A stretch of 64,000 bases of DNA, taken from Virgibacillus_R byunsanensis. GTDB taxonomy: Bacteria; Bacillota; Bacilli; Bacillales; Amphibacillaceae. Under the pieces are notes generated by a model, which was not told the DNA's origin, did not search any database, and worked only from the letters and a program-made list of their open reading frames with translations. The translations under genes were made by a program, and so were the position numbers. The stretch is from positions 3,201 through 67,200 of the forward strand of contig NZ_JBHTKJ010000034.1 in NCBI RefSeq assembly GCF_042675965.1. Direction: 5' to 3'. Shown piece after piece: positions 1 to 9,096 of the stretch (positions are counted from its first letter, which is position 1; each line of letters starts with the position of its first letter).

Positions 1-33
1 TTGTTGCACTTAGATATCTTTTAAACATAATAA

Positions 34-73
34 ATGCTCCCCTTTAGTAACCAAATTAATTAAAGGGGAGCAT
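34..73 (-). terminator. hairpin terminator of the betaine-binding protein gene
   Basis: A perfect 13-bp inverted repeat (34-46 with 61-73, GC-rich core CTCCCC/GGGGAG) lies just downstream of the minus-strand gene ending at 97. On the minus strand it is followed by a moderately T-rich run. Confidence 0.8.
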
Positions 74-96
74 ATCATTTTTAGTATTCAATGTAC

Positions 97-984
97 TTAC
101 TCTGCAGGTTCAAAATCTTCAAGGGAATCAACTTCCATATATGCTGGCACAGCTAATCCAATCTTGGTACCTTCATAGCTTGGTCCTAGATCTATAAATC
201 CACCCTCATGTTCCTTATATAAAGCACCATGCGTCGTAGGCACCCAAGGAGAAAGAGAAGCGTCAGCATCACCTGTTGAAATTGACTCGAACAAAACAGC
301 TGGATCAATTGGAGTAAGCGTAACTTTATATCCTTGTTGTGCCAATACAATTTTAGCTACGTTTGCTGTAAATAATTCTGAACTCCAAGGAGTTGAAACT
401 AATTCTATTGGTGTACCATCTACTGGTTCTACTCCTTCTGTCCATTTTGCAACTGCTTCTTGATTTTCATCCGCCCATTGCTGTGCTAACGCATCCATCT
501 CTAATCCTTCTTCATTAGCTGTTAGCAAGGCTGATTCTATGTCTGATACTTCCCAATGGAATCGATCAAGAATCGTATAAGCATTTGGCAGTTCATCTTT
601 TAAGCCTTTTCTTACAATTGTTGCAGCATGTTGTTCCTCTCCAAAGATACCTTTAGGATCCTCTAAGTATTTTAGATCCCATTTGGCAAACATATAATGA
701 GGTGACCATGCTGTAATCATAATTGGTTCTTTGTTATCAATAGCTTCAGCTAAGGATGATAACATTGCTCCTGTTGACGATGTTTGTTGTTGCCAACCAT
801 CAAGATTTTCATACTCGGCTATAACCTGGTTATTCAGTTCCGTTTGTCCGGCACCAGGTTCCAGACCAGTAATTGTATAATCCATTTGTTCACTAGCGCT
901 TTGTTGTTTTTCTTCTCCACAACCAGCTACTACAAGGGATAAAGATAAACCAGCAATTATCCCTAATCTGTTCCAGTTAAACAT
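97..984 (-). CDS. glycine betaine/choline-type ABC transporter substrate-binding lipoprotein (OpuAC family)
   Basis: This is an extracytoplasmic binding protein for a quaternary-amine compatible solute, tethered to the outer face of the membrane. The N-terminus has a short basic segment, a hydrophobic helix and a lipobox ending VVAGC, with the lipidated cysteine at residue 22. The remaining ~270 residues read as an OpuAC domain. The start is supported by AAAGGAGTG eight bases upstream. No permease or ATPase gene is adjacent: upstream is a ~650-bp gap and downstream a terminator. It therefore looks like an orphan binding protein or the end of a monocistronic unit, and partner genes must be elsewhere. 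The exact ligand (glycine betaine, proline betaine, carnitine) cannot be told from the sequence. Confidence 0.9.
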   Translation of the reverse strand: MFNWNRLGIIAGLSLSLVVAGCGEEKQQSASEQMDYTITGLEPGAGQTELNNQVIAEYENLDGWQQQTSSTGAMLSSLAEAIDNKEPIMITAWSPHYMFAKWDLKYLEDPKGIFGEEQHAATIVRKGLKDELPNAYTILDRFHWEVSDIESALLTANEEGLEMDALAQQWADENQEAVAKWTEGVEPVDGTPIELVSTPWSSELFTANVAKIVLAQQGYKVTLTPIDPAVLFESISTGDADASLSPWVPTTHGALYKEHEGGFIDLGPSYEGTKIGLAVPAYMEVDSLEDFEPAE

Positions 985-1115
985 GTGTAATACACTCCTT
1001 TAGTTACTATTGCTACGATTTTTCTGCTATGTAGCAATTTCTTCAGTTGTCTTTAATGTTCTATGCCACCGAGATTAACAGTACCCCCTATAGAAAGCCC
1101 TTAAAAAACACAACT

Positions 1116-1144
1116 ATTATAAATGATATATCTTCTTTACGTAA
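1116..1144 (-). promoter_or_regulatory. possible sigma-A promoter for the betaine-binding gene
   Basis: On the minus strand a TATAAT -10 (1116-1121) lies 17 bp from TTACGT (1139-1144), about 130 bp upstream of the start codon. The -35 match is weak. The rest of 985-1634 holds only the 19-codon ORF listed below and a terminator. Confidence 0.4.
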
Positions 1145-1318
1145 TACCCAAACAGCAAAAACCGCTATTATTGTTCTATAGTATAAAAGTTTAAGATTTA
1201 CAACCCTCTCAAAGGGTATAACGGATGATTCTTTCATTTTTCTCTATCTTACACCCTTCTAAGCTAGTTGATTTTGTTTTTGATAAAAAATGAACCGGTT
1301 TTAGGAGGAGGATTTTGT

Positions 1319-1378
1319 ATGTTTGACAACAAGTTGCTTGTGAAATTTGTACCTAAAAGTAACGGGGGCTTATCTTAA
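1319..1378 (+). other. 19-codon ORF behind a strong ribosome site
   Basis: TTAGGAGGAGG lies seven bases before an ATG at 1319 and the frame closes after 19 codons. The peptide (starting MFDNKLLVKF) matches nothing I recognise. It could be a leader peptide, the surviving start of a lost gene, or chance. It is the only gene-like signal between 985 and 1530. Confidence 0.2.
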
Positions 1379-1529
1379 TAAAGGATAGCACCATTTATCT
1401 ATCTAGCAGGTTAATAAAGAAAGGAAAGTATTGAGCTTCCAAATGCTTGTTATACAAGTATGTTAAATGATATAAAATACATTTGAAAGTAGGTCATAAA
1501 ATGAAAACTGAGTAAGAAACAATAAGAAA

Positions 1530-1579
1530 AAGCTAAACTGTAATTGCTCAGCCTTAGTAGTACCAGAGCAATTTAGCTT
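1530..1579 (-). terminator. bulged hairpin terminator of the 161-aa membrane protein gene
   Basis: AAGCTAAA...ATTGCTC pairs with GAGCAATTTAGCTT with a small bulge. On the minus strand it is followed by TTTTCTTATTG, as expected for an intrinsic terminator of the gene ending at 1635. Confidence 0.65.
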
Positions 1580-1634
1580 CCATTTTCTTACCTTTTTTCT
1601 GCTTTTTATCTTTTCTATTATTGTCCATATATCT

Positions 1635-2120
1635 CTAGGTCCTTTTCTGTGTTTGGTGTAATTTCTGTTCGGTTGGTTGGTTTTTATCTAAAATTAATTG
1701 GAACCCATAATTCGCAAATGCATAACCTAACGAAAGTAAAAAAATATGAATCGGTTTAATTTTATTTAATTTATAGAGATTTATTTTTTCAAAAAATGTA
1801 TTTAATGGATACGCAAGTAAATAATTCAATATTAAATTAAGAAGAGTATATAACCAAAATCTCCCATAAGTTAGACGAAATATCCAAAGGCACCCTATAA
1901 AATAAGGTCCAAAAGTAAAAGTTAGTCCATTATTGGCTATCGTTTTAATACCGCCCTTTGCTTTCCACCAGTTTCGAGGAGCCCCTAATAGATATTCTGT
2001 TAAAATAATTATAGATGAAAAAAGTGTAACCGGTAGGTATTTAAAAAACGACTTTTTAGGGAGAAATAAAACAGTGCCCCATGATATTAAAATCAATCCA
2101 ATACGAAAAAAACCTAGCAT
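1635..2120 (-). CDS. hypothetical four- to five-helix membrane protein
   Basis: A 161-aa, strongly hydrophobic protein with roughly four or five membrane segments and a basic C-terminal tail. Recognisable features are an APRNWWK stretch near residue 48 and a conserved-looking TFGPYFIG / YGRFWLYTLLN pair in the middle. The start is well supported by AAAGGAGGGG upstream of the ATG at 2120. I do not recognise a named family. Its size and topology resemble the small membrane protein on the other strand at 2479, and the two may be functionally linked. No catalytic motif is visible. Confidence 0.7.
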   Translation of the reverse strand: MLGFFRIGLILISWGTVLFLPKKSFFKYLPVTLFSSIIILTEYLLGAPRNWWKAKGGIKTIANNGLTFTFGPYFIGCLWIFRLTYGRFWLYTLLNLILNYLLAYPLNTFFEKINLYKLNKIKPIHIFLLSLGYAFANYGFQLILDKNQPTEQKLHQTQKRT

Positions 2121-2191
2121 TTATATGTCCCCTCCTTTATTTATTTTTATTTTCTCAAAAAACCAAATTATTATGTGAAATATAAAAATAA

Positions 2192-2299
2192 AAGGTACAC
2201 ATTGTTAAACTTATTGAAGGGGTTTGGTCCAATATCGATATTGAATGGGATTATGTAAAAAGAGAAACAAGAGAGAATATTGAGTATGTTTGGCATTAA
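2192..2299 (+). pseudogene. C-terminal remnant of an unidentified coding sequence
   Basis: An open frame of about 35 codons without a start begins right after a stop and ends in ...RENIEYVWH. Its composition (tryptophans, alternating charged residues) looks like real protein rather than chance. No ribosome site or ATG is present, so it reads as the tail of a deleted gene. The family is not recognised. Confidence 0.3.
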
Positions 2300-2316
2300 A
2301 CTTATTAAAAGAGTGG

Positions 2317-2349
2317 AACAAGGAGTTGTCGATGTGGCAGCTCCTTGTT
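2317..2349 (+). terminator. GC-containing hairpin downstream of the coding remnant
   Basis: AACAAGGAGTTG (2317-2328) pairs with CAGCTCCTTGTT (2338-2349), one G-U pair included. It sits 18 bp after the stop of the 2192-2299 remnant, where a terminator would be. The following T-run is short. Confidence 0.5.
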
Positions 2350-2478
2350 TGCTAAAGAGGCATTAAGTGAAAGAAGTGTATATTTTTACAGTTTTTTTGT
2401 AATGAGGGTGTAGTTCTATTTGATAATTATCCATTAAACTGGAAATAGTAATAGCTAAAATGATGATGAGGCGTATGT

Positions 2479-3003
2479 ATGCACTTTTTGTATAATGTTT
2501 TGTTTTTATTAGCAGGGTTCAAATGGGGAGATTGGAAAAGATGGAGATATTATTATCCGACTATCCTTTTTTTAATTTGTGTAGATTTGCTAAAAAATTT
2601 CCTGCTTTATGATTATCGGATGTGGACGTACCAAGAAACTTTTTTTGGTGAGAATATATTACAAAATCACACTTTTATTAATCTTGTGATTATGGCTATA
2701 GTGTACCCTTCGACTGTTTTAATATACCTTGGTCGCTTTCCACAAGAAAGGCGAAAACAAATTTTTTGGTTTTCATTATGGATATTGATCTATTGGATTG
2801 TGGAGTACATCAATCTAACATATTTAGATTTGATAAACCATCATAATGATTGGAATATGTGGTGGTCGTTCCTGTTTCTGATTGTAATGTTTTTAATGCT
2901 AAAAATTCATCATAAAAATCCATTATTGGCTTGGGGGTTATCTGTAATTTTCATTCTCATTTTGTGGATTGTATTTGATATTCCAGTTGAAACACTAAAG
3001 TAA
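2479..3003 (+). CDS. CBO0543-family membrane protein
   Basis: A 174-aa membrane protein with about five predicted helices. It carries features I associate with the Firmicutes CBO0543 family: a WKRWRYYYPT segment near residue 20, PQERRKQ on a cytoplasmic loop, and HHNDWNMWWS followed by a KIHHKNPLLAW turn near the end. The biochemical role of this family is unknown. A hairpin terminator lies about 90 bp downstream, so it is a single-gene unit. The ribosome site is weak (GATGATGAGGCG upstream), making the start less certain than the family. Confidence 0.7.
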   Translation: MHFLYNVLFLLAGFKWGDWKRWRYYYPTILFLICVDLLKNFLLYDYRMWTYQETFFGENILQNHTFINLVIMAIVYPSTVLIYLGRFPQERRKQIFWFSLWILIYWIVEYINLTYLDLINHHNDWNMWWSFLFLIVMFLMLKIHHKNPLLAWGLSVIFILILWIVFDIPVETLK

Positions 3004-3094
3004 AACCATGTACTTACTTTATGAATTAATGTTTGTTGAAATTATACACTTAAAGTCAACTGATGATTTAGTTTAACAACAGAAATTTAGGTAG

Positions 3095-3129
3095 AAAATG
3101 GCTTGGAGAAATATCCAATGCCATTTTTT
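3095..3129 (+). terminator. hairpin terminator after the CBO0543-family gene
   Basis: AAAATGGC plus TTGGA pairs with TCCAA and GCCATTTT around a six-base loop, followed by a T run. The position fits termination of the 2479-3003 gene. Confidence 0.75.
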
Positions 3130-3233
3130 ACTTTGAATTTAATAATGTGATTATAGGTGTGATTTAACTTGTGATTCACTATTTTGGCACCTCACAAGTG
3201 AACCCGTTAGGAATGTTACCAGTCTTTTTTTAT

Positions 3234-4166
3234 CTACCGTTCTACTACTTTATTCTCCATCTGACCGATTTTTTCGATCTCGAGTGTTACCACATCCCCA
3301 TCTTGTAAGAACTGCGGAGGTTTCATGGCAACGCCAACGCCATTAGGAGTTCCTGTAAGAATTAGATCCCCAGGCTTTAGCGTAATAAGGTTTGAAATGA
3401 ATTCAATCAGAAAAGGAATATCAAAAATCAACTGATCTGTAGTGGATGACTGGCGCTCTTCCCCGTTTACAAGTGAACGAATGGATAAATTACTAGGGTC
3501 ACCCACTTCATCAGCTGTAACGATCCATGGGCCAACCGGCGTACTGTTGTCAAGCGTCTTTCCTTGTAACCATTGAGGCGTTCTTTTTTGCAAGTCACGG
3601 GCAGATATATCATTGCCAATCGTGTAGCCTGCAATATAGCCGAGGGCATCTTCTCTTTTTACGTGAGACGCTTCTTTTCCAATAACCACTGCAAGTTCAA
3701 CTTCATAATCAAGTTTCTGAGTAACATCTGATTTCTCAATCGCATCTTCAGGGCCAACGAGTGCATTAGAAAACTTTGAAAATAGTACTGGAAAATCAGG
3801 TACATCACTCTGCATTTCAGCTGCATGTTCAGCATAATTTTTCCCGACACAGATAATCTTTGATGGTGATGGAATTGGAGTGGATACATATACTTCCTCC
3901 ACGTCAAAGCTGATACCTTCTGTATTATGTCTTTTTACAAGCGTGTATGCTTCCCTTGCTTTATCGAATACATCATTCCCTGCAGTAAAGAATTGTGTTG
4001 GATCAGCTGGAAATATATTTTGTAGGTTATTAGCTAAATCTTTTTCTTGCTTAGAGAGAAGTAATTGACGATATGCTTCCTGAAGATCAATTACTTTCTC
4101 ATTCAACATAAAGCCAACTCGAAGTGGACTTGGTTTTCCTTTTATTTTATAGCTAATTAGTTTCAT
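3234..4166 (-). CDS. fumarylacetoacetate hydrolase family protein
   Basis: A 310-aa member of the FAH family, whose enzymes cleave or isomerise 2-oxo acids in aromatic and sugar-acid breakdown with a divalent metal. The catalytic C-terminal half contains GKNYAEH, the metal-ligand region YEVELAVVIG, TIGNDISARD, WLQGKTLD and the terminal GDLILTGTPNGVG. The start at 4166 is preferred over the longer frame because GGAGG lies eight bases before it. No aromatic-pathway genes flank it, so the substrate cannot be inferred. The ~90-residue N-terminal part is typical of the bacterial longer form. Confidence 0.88.
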   Translation of the reverse strand: MKLISYKIKGKPSPLRVGFMLNEKVIDLQEAYRQLLLSKQEKDLANNLQNIFPADPTQFFTAGNDVFDKAREAYTLVKRHNTEGISFDVEEVYVSTPIPSPSKIICVGKNYAEHAAEMQSDVPDFPVLFSKFSNALVGPEDAIEKSDVTQKLDYEVELAVVIGKEASHVKREDALGYIAGYTIGNDISARDLQKRTPQWLQGKTLDNSTPVGPWIVTADEVGDPSNLSIRSLVNGEERQSSTTDQLIFDIPFLIEFISNLITLKPGDLILTGTPNGVGVAMKPPQFLQDGDVVTLEIEKIGQMENKVVER

Positions 4167-4310
4167 GATTATAACCTCCATAACACGTTTAAAAACGTTT
4201 TCTTTTATTACCTATTCTATCAAACTGGTGAATTATCCTCTTTTTAAATAGCTGTTTTGGTAAAGATTGTTACTATTGAGAGAATAGATATAAACTGTGA
4301 CGTAACTGCT

Positions 4311-4445
4311 TGGTTGATTTCCGCTACGGGCAGTCGCTTTCCGCGGGCACGGCTTCAGCCCTCCGAAGCGGAAAACCACCGCTGCGGGGTCTTCAGACAC
4401 GTGCTGTTCCCACAGGAGTCGACTGCCCTCCTCTCCAATCAACCA
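4311..4445. repeat. ~135-bp palindromic dispersed repeat of Bacillaceae
   Basis: GC-rich segment in AT-rich surroundings with nested inverted repeats: TGGTTGATT (4311-4319) with AATCAACCA (4437-4445), and GGGCAGTCG (4328-4336) with CGACTGCCC (4420-4428). I recognise the CTTTCCGCGGGC...GCTGCGGGGTCTTCAG...CAGGAGTCG pattern as an interspersed element common in Bacillaceae intergenic regions. Open frames across it on both strands are by-products of the palindrome, not genes. Confidence 0.8.
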
Positions 4446-4547
4446 TCATAAAAGTGGTAGTCTGTGTTATAAAAACGAAATGATAGCAGTTCTTTAATGA
4501 TGGGCGTTATACCAGCGGCGGAAAGAAAACAGCATTTAAACACAAAA

Positions 4548-4579
4548 ATAGCGAGTTGGTATGTGATCCAACTCGCTAT
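4548..4579 (-). terminator. hairpin terminator of the PfpI-like gene
   Basis: Perfect 12-bp stem ATAGCGAGTTGG/CCAACTCGCTAT with an eight-base loop, followed on the minus strand by TTTTGTGTTT. It lies 18 bp after the stop codon at 4597. Confidence 0.85.
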
Positions 4580-4596
4580 CTTAATGTATTGCTCCT

Positions 4597-5169
4597 CTAT
4601 AGAACGTGTTTATCTGCTTCACGATTTACTTGATCAGTAAATTCTTTCATTAGTCCTGGTAAATCAGGCCAAGCATGACCAGATATTAAGTTCCCATCTA
4701 TGTGGTTGGATTCACTAATATAGGTTGAACCTACTGCTTCGACCTCTGGTTTGCAGGCAATATATGCCGTTAATTCGCGACCTTTCATATGCTCTTTTAC
4801 CGTTGTTAGCACTAGACTTGCATGGCAGACAGCAGCTATTGGTTTGTTCGCTTCAAAAAAGTGACCCACAATCGCTGGTACATGTTCGTTCAAGCGTATA
4901 TGCTCTGGTGCACGGCCTCCTGGGATAATTAATCCATCGTACTCCTCAGGATTAATGTCCTCAAAACTAGCATCCGCTTCAATCATGTAGCCACCTGTTT
5001 CTGTGTATGTTTCCCAGCCAATGAAGTCGTGAACAACTGTATGGAGCTTTTTAACTGAAGATGCAGCAATGGTAGTTTCATAACCTTCTTCCAAACAACG
5101 AAAAAAAGGATAATAAATTTCTAACGATTCTACAGCATCACCAGCGAGAATTAAGACTTTTTTAGACAT
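4597..5169 (-). CDS. DJ-1/PfpI family protein
   Basis: A 190-aa cytosolic protein of the DJ-1/PfpI superfamily, which includes class-I glutamine-amidotransferase-like peptidases, glyoxalases and chaperones. The fold signature is clear: KVLILAGD at the N-terminus, YDGLIIPGGRAPE near residue 80, and the nucleophile elbow AVCHAS near residue 113 with the conserved cysteine. The usual acidic residue before the elbow is present as well. It stands alone between a terminator and a pseudogene. Assignment below family level (deglycase or stress protease) is not possible from motifs. Confidence 0.85.
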   Translation of the reverse strand: MSKKVLILAGDAVESLEIYYPFFRCLEEGYETTIAASSVKKLHTVVHDFIGWETYTETGGYMIEADASFEDINPEEYDGLIIPGGRAPEHIRLNEHVPAIVGHFFEANKPIAAVCHASLVLTTVKEHMKGRELTAYIACKPEVEAVGSTYISESNHIDGNLISGHAWPDLPGLMKEFTDQVNREADKHVL

Positions 5170-5263
5170 GAAAATTACCTCCTGAATCTAGAATTATTTA
5201 CGTTATATACTATATTCCAGTTTAGACAGGGATAGTCCATATCACGATAAAATTATTAATGTT

Positions 5264-5476
5264 TTACTCTGCATCCTCAACAAACCGTGCTACATCTTCT
5301 CCACAATGTTTACATTTTCCTTCGAGGATAACTCCATGATCGTCATTTTGAAGCGAGTAATCCACAATGGTGGTTTCTCCACAATCTGAACAGAAAACAT
5401 TATGAATAAGTTGCTCTTGAAAATTCTTAGGGATTTTTGACCACTTTTTTGCAGCTTAAAAATCGACAACTGACAT
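5264..5476 (-). pseudogene. zinc-ribbon protein gene with an in-frame stop at codon 7
   Basis: Read on the minus strand, ATG at 5476 follows AAAGGTGG and opens MSVVDF, then TAA at 5458-5456. The same frame continues without interruption to 5264 as a 70-residue protein with two CxxC pairs (CSDC and CKHC) about 30 residues apart. That is the layout of a small Bacillaceae zinc-ribbon family I recall as beginning MSVDFKKA. A lysine codon AAA changed to TAA would explain it. No other usable start lies before the first CxxC. Either the gene is dead in this strain or the base is a sequencing error. Confidence 0.7.
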
Positions 5477-5528
5477 TTATAGAACCACCTTTTTCATATT
5501 TCGTATACTTTAGATTTTACAACATCTT

Positions 5529-8500
5529 TCATTCCCACTTTTTAATCTTCTGAATGACTTTTTTATTAACGATAGACAGCCATGTATCTTTTCCATCCGA
5601 CGTTTTTTGCTTATGCCATTCATTATAGCTTGCCACAGCAATTAATATAGAACCCGCAATTAGCAAGTACATCCACCATGGGAGATTCCCCCAGTATGGT
5701 CTTGTTTGTAAAAATACGTTTAATAGCAATACCCCAAATCCAACAAAGAAAAACGACTTAATTTGATACTTCATCCCACCAAGAACAGACAGAAGCGCGA
5801 GTACCCCTACAATCAGCGCATCGTAAATAGTTGAACTCGCCATTCCATCCTGGATCAGGAGTAAGGAAACTAAAATCAATATGACCCATTGTATATGGTG
5901 AACAATTGCTTGAAGTGATTTATCAGTAATCTTCTTCAGGTAGATTACCAGAACTACCCAAGTCAACACAAACAGTTCTCTTTCGAATAACGCTGGTATA
6001 TCACTCTGAACAAGTACGGTGTAATAAGGCTGGAGTATAAAGATACATGCTAAAAATACAATCCATTTTGGCGCAACAAACAAAATCCGCTTTCGTTGCA
6101 ATACTAGATTGCCAGATATAAGTAGTCCCGGCAGTACCATTGTCCATAACGCTTCAGTGGACCAGAGATACAAGCCGCATATTGCTAGGAAACCTACAAT
6201 GGTGTACCAATCAACAGTTGGCATCTTCTTTTTTACATTCTGAATAAGAGAAGGATAAATCAACATCCCAACGATCGTAACGATCACAACAAAGACAAGT
6301 CCTGTAGTCTGCATGGAATATGCCCAGTCCAAACCTGGAATATATACATTCATCCCATAATAGATGATAAGAAGCGGAACTACATTGAAAATGTCCCACT
6401 TTTCTTTATGCATCACCACTAATATAGCAATGGCATAAAGCGTTGTAACCACAAATGGAACCAAGTTATACGGGTAGATCGAGAAAAAGGTAATGATACC
6501 AATTACAGAAAATGGAACAACATAATAGGCAATCCTTCGTGTCCATGATCCCTTACTAATATACCATGCTACTATAAGCATTGCGCTAGTTAATAAGAAT
6601 GCGTACGGAATATGATGAGTTACTTCCAATAAGTGCAGTGCCAGACTAATGACGACCCACAAAGACGTGAAACCTGCGTATAAAAAGGTACTAATCATCC
6701 AGCCAACAGTTGCCTTTTGTACACTCACGCCATAAATAACAGTAGCAACAAAAAATGCCCAGATTGCCATATCACCAGAGATCAGTAAACTAATTAGTAA
6801 TGAAAAAGGTAAATAAATGTGACCTGTCCACCAGAAACTTTTCATGAGCTTTCTGTCCAGATTTCCGATAATCAACCCTGTGCCTAACAGCAGCAGTGCC
6901 CCTATCACAAACTGCAACGACTCATATACTTCTGATTGAATGTTGAATTCAGTAAAAACCGCGAATAATATTGTAAGATAAAATAATAGCGAAATGCTAC
7001 TTATCATATAAGGCATAAAAATCCATTTGGTTTTTCTATATAATAGATAGGCCATTCCTATCCCACCAAGCACAATTAGTGAGCGTATCAGGGCATCGAA
7101 ACCAAATGTAAAGGTTCTCCAAATTCCTAAAGCGTAAAAGCCATGAGCAACAAAAAACGAATGATCGTAAAAGGGTCTTCGTTTGAGCTGCCTCCATAAA
7201 AGACTTACAAGAAGTACGATTATTCCCGCAAAAACAAAATTCCCAGCTTCCATTGGATATGAGTAGTGAGCGAAATTATCTACTACACTCCCGGAAGTAT
7301 ATGTGGTTACAGCAAGACCAATCGACAACGCATGTACCCACGATGCAAATGCTGTACCCGTAAAAAAGGAACGTTTTTCAAATGGTTCCATGAATAATGT
7401 AGCTACAGCTAGCATCAGAAACATAGTGCCAACCTGCCAGCTATTTGTGAATCCATAACTACCAAGAATACTAAATAGCATTACAATGCCACCCACGTCT
7501 CTTGAACTCCGTTTGATCTGTTGGAAGAAACCAAGCGTCATCAAACACCCGAAAACGACGTATAGGAAAAAGCCAGCTATAAATAATGGTAAGCCTAAAT
7601 TCACATACCCAAACCAATCCTGAGCTATTAAGACCGTTTCGTATAATGCCGCCATCAAAAACAGTGGACTCAAATAAATAAATAGAGTTCGTTTTACACT
7701 ATTTGCTAAATAGGCGAAATTTAATGCAATAATGACATAAGCAATCAACAACACAATAGAAGGCTCGTTAAAGTTCAGAAGAATTCCTTCAAAACTTATA
7801 TAAAGAAAGGCAAAGAAAGAAACAATAGCACTTGTATACTGAAAAGCTTTCTGTAATGAAGGGCTATCCTTTAAAAATACCGGTAAAGCTATAAATACAA
7901 AACCTAGCAACGCATACGCAATCGCTCCAATCTCGTTCAACATAGAAAACTCGATCAATTGAAATGCACCATACACTAACATCGCACTAAACACCATGTG
8001 ATATCCCTTGTGATTCGTCACAAAGATCATGGCAAAGTAAATAATAGCCGTAAGTAACAAATTAAAACTGTAAATCAACTCATGTTCATAAAACACGAGC
8101 ATCAGTAATGTGGAAAGTATTAAGTTCGCCTGAATATACAGGACAAATTCTTGTGTGAACAGCTTAAATCGTTCCTGTTTTCTCAGAAAATGATACCCTA
8201 TTACAAGTGCTGCATTAAATACCATAATTCCCAAATAAAACCCATCTACAGGTAAGTGTAAAGAAGCAATCGTAAACCCTGCAAAAACGGTAAAGGTTAT
8301 GTACGAAAACCATACAAATAACCTGGCAGTCAATTTCACAGACAAAAGAAGATATACAGGTAAAATGACTAAACTGCCTATTGCTCCATATAGATACTTC
8401 CCCTTACCAATGGAGAAATAAGAACCAAATAATTCAAAATAACCCGCCGATAGAATAACGATAGGAAGAAATAAACTTCCAAGTACATGGAAGGCAAAAG

Positions 8501-8927
8501 CAGTTTTCGCTATTTTTAAAACACGTGTCGTAAAATAAGCAAGTCCGAAGAATAGAAGTGAAACAAGAGCGATAAGTCCTGTTTTCTTCCAGTCTGTCAG
8601 CGTATCCCACGTGCTCGTAGCAAGCACTAAACCTCCGATCAATAATAAGACAACACCAAGAACTAGAGACCACGTAATATTACGTTCACGGACTTCCTGT
8701 GGTGATAATGTTTTCTTTACTTTTTTCGGTTCAGGAAGTACTGCTTTTACCTGTTCAGCTTTTCCTTTTTCATCATGTTCTTGTTCATTTTCTAGATTCA
8801 GATCAGCAACGTACTGACTATGAGCTTGTAAAACGTCTTTATATGTATCTTCTTTTATGTATTGTTTTTCTTTTAGTTTTTTTAGTTCTTCTTTTACAAT
8901 TCTTCGTCGGTGTTCATCTTGTTCCAA
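5529..8927 (-). CDS. very large polytopic membrane protein (SCO7613 C-terminal domain / DUF2157-like)
   Basis: An approximately 1132-aa protein. The first ~80 residues form a charged soluble helical region (EEELKKLKEKQYI...), followed by about 1000 residues of almost continuous membrane helices, likely thirty or more. This matches the layout of giant Bacillaceae proteins annotated with SCO7613 C-terminal or DUF2157 domains, whose function is unknown. A TTG start at 8927 is chosen because GAGGTG lies six bases upstream. The ATG at 8933 abuts that site, and the upstream extension to 9047 has no ribosome site. It is probably transcribed alone or with the hydrolase gene upstream. The C-terminus ends in a short basic tail. 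Confidence 0.75.
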   Translation of the reverse strand: MEQDEHRRRIVKEELKKLKEKQYIKEDTYKDVLQAHSQYVADLNLENEQEHDEKGKAEQVKAVLPEPKKVKKTLSPQEVRERNITWSLVLGVVLLLIGGLVLATSTWDTLTDWKKTGLIALVSLLFFGLAYFTTRVLKIAKTAFAFHVLGSLFLPIVILSAGYFELFGSYFSIGKGKYLYGAIGSLVILPVYLLLSVKLTARLFVWFSYITFTVFAGFTIASLHLPVDGFYLGIMVFNAALVIGYHFLRKQERFKLFTQEFVLYIQANLILSTLLMLVFYEHELIYSFNLLLTAIIYFAMIFVTNHKGYHMVFSAMLVYGAFQLIEFSMLNEIGAIAYALLGFVFIALPVFLKDSPSLQKAFQYTSAIVSFFAFLYISFEGILLNFNEPSIVLLIAYVIIALNFAYLANSVKRTLFIYLSPLFLMAALYETVLIAQDWFGYVNLGLPLFIAGFFLYVVFGCLMTLGFFQQIKRSSRDVGGIVMLFSILGSYGFTNSWQVGTMFLMLAVATLFMEPFEKRSFFTGTAFASWVHALSIGLAVTTYTSGSVVDNFAHYSYPMEAGNFVFAGIIVLLVSLLWRQLKRRPFYDHSFFVAHGFYALGIWRTFTFGFDALIRSLIVLGGIGMAYLLYRKTKWIFMPYMISSISLLFYLTILFAVFTEFNIQSEVYESLQFVIGALLLLGTGLIIGNLDRKLMKSFWWTGHIYLPFSLLISLLISGDMAIWAFFVATVIYGVSVQKATVGWMISTFLYAGFTSLWVVISLALHLLEVTHHIPYAFLLTSAMLIVAWYISKGSWTRRIAYYVVPFSVIGIITFFSIYPYNLVPFVVTTLYAIAILVVMHKEKWDIFNVVPLLIIYYGMNVYIPGLDWAYSMQTTGLVFVVIVTIVGMLIYPSLIQNVKKKMPTVDWYTIVGFLAICGLYLWSTEALWTMVLPGLLISGNLVLQRKRILFVAPKWIVFLACIFILQPYYTVLVQSDIPALFERELFVLTWVVLVIYLKKITDKSLQAIVHHIQWVILILVSLLLIQDGMASSTIYDALIVGVLALLSVLGGMKYQIKSFFFVGFGVLLLNVFLQTRPYWGNLPWWMYLLIAGSILIAVASYNEWHKQKTSDGKDTWLSIVNKKVIQKIKKWE

Positions 8928-9096
8928 AATCATCACCTCATTTGTAAAAATACAATCACCTTTTATCATATCAATATTTGTGTTAAGATTCATCAAAATT
9001 TCAAACTTATCTGGTGAAAAAGACAAAAAGACCAGCAATAAACCCATCGCCAGTCTTTGATAAACTTATCTGATTACTTTTATAAGTTACAATTAG

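Noticed and set aside
4233..4451. Open frames of 64-69 codons on both strands
   Set aside because: They lie across a palindromic dispersed repeat, mirror each other, and lack ribosome sites.
5456..5458. Readthrough or recoding at codon 7 of the zinc-ribbon gene
   Set aside because: The stop is TAA, not TGA, and there is no SECIS-like hairpin or recoding context visible.
9010..9060. Terminator between the CwlJ-like gene and the giant membrane protein gene
   Set aside because: AAAGAC/GTCTTT gives only six pairs with a mismatch and a long loop, too weak to list.
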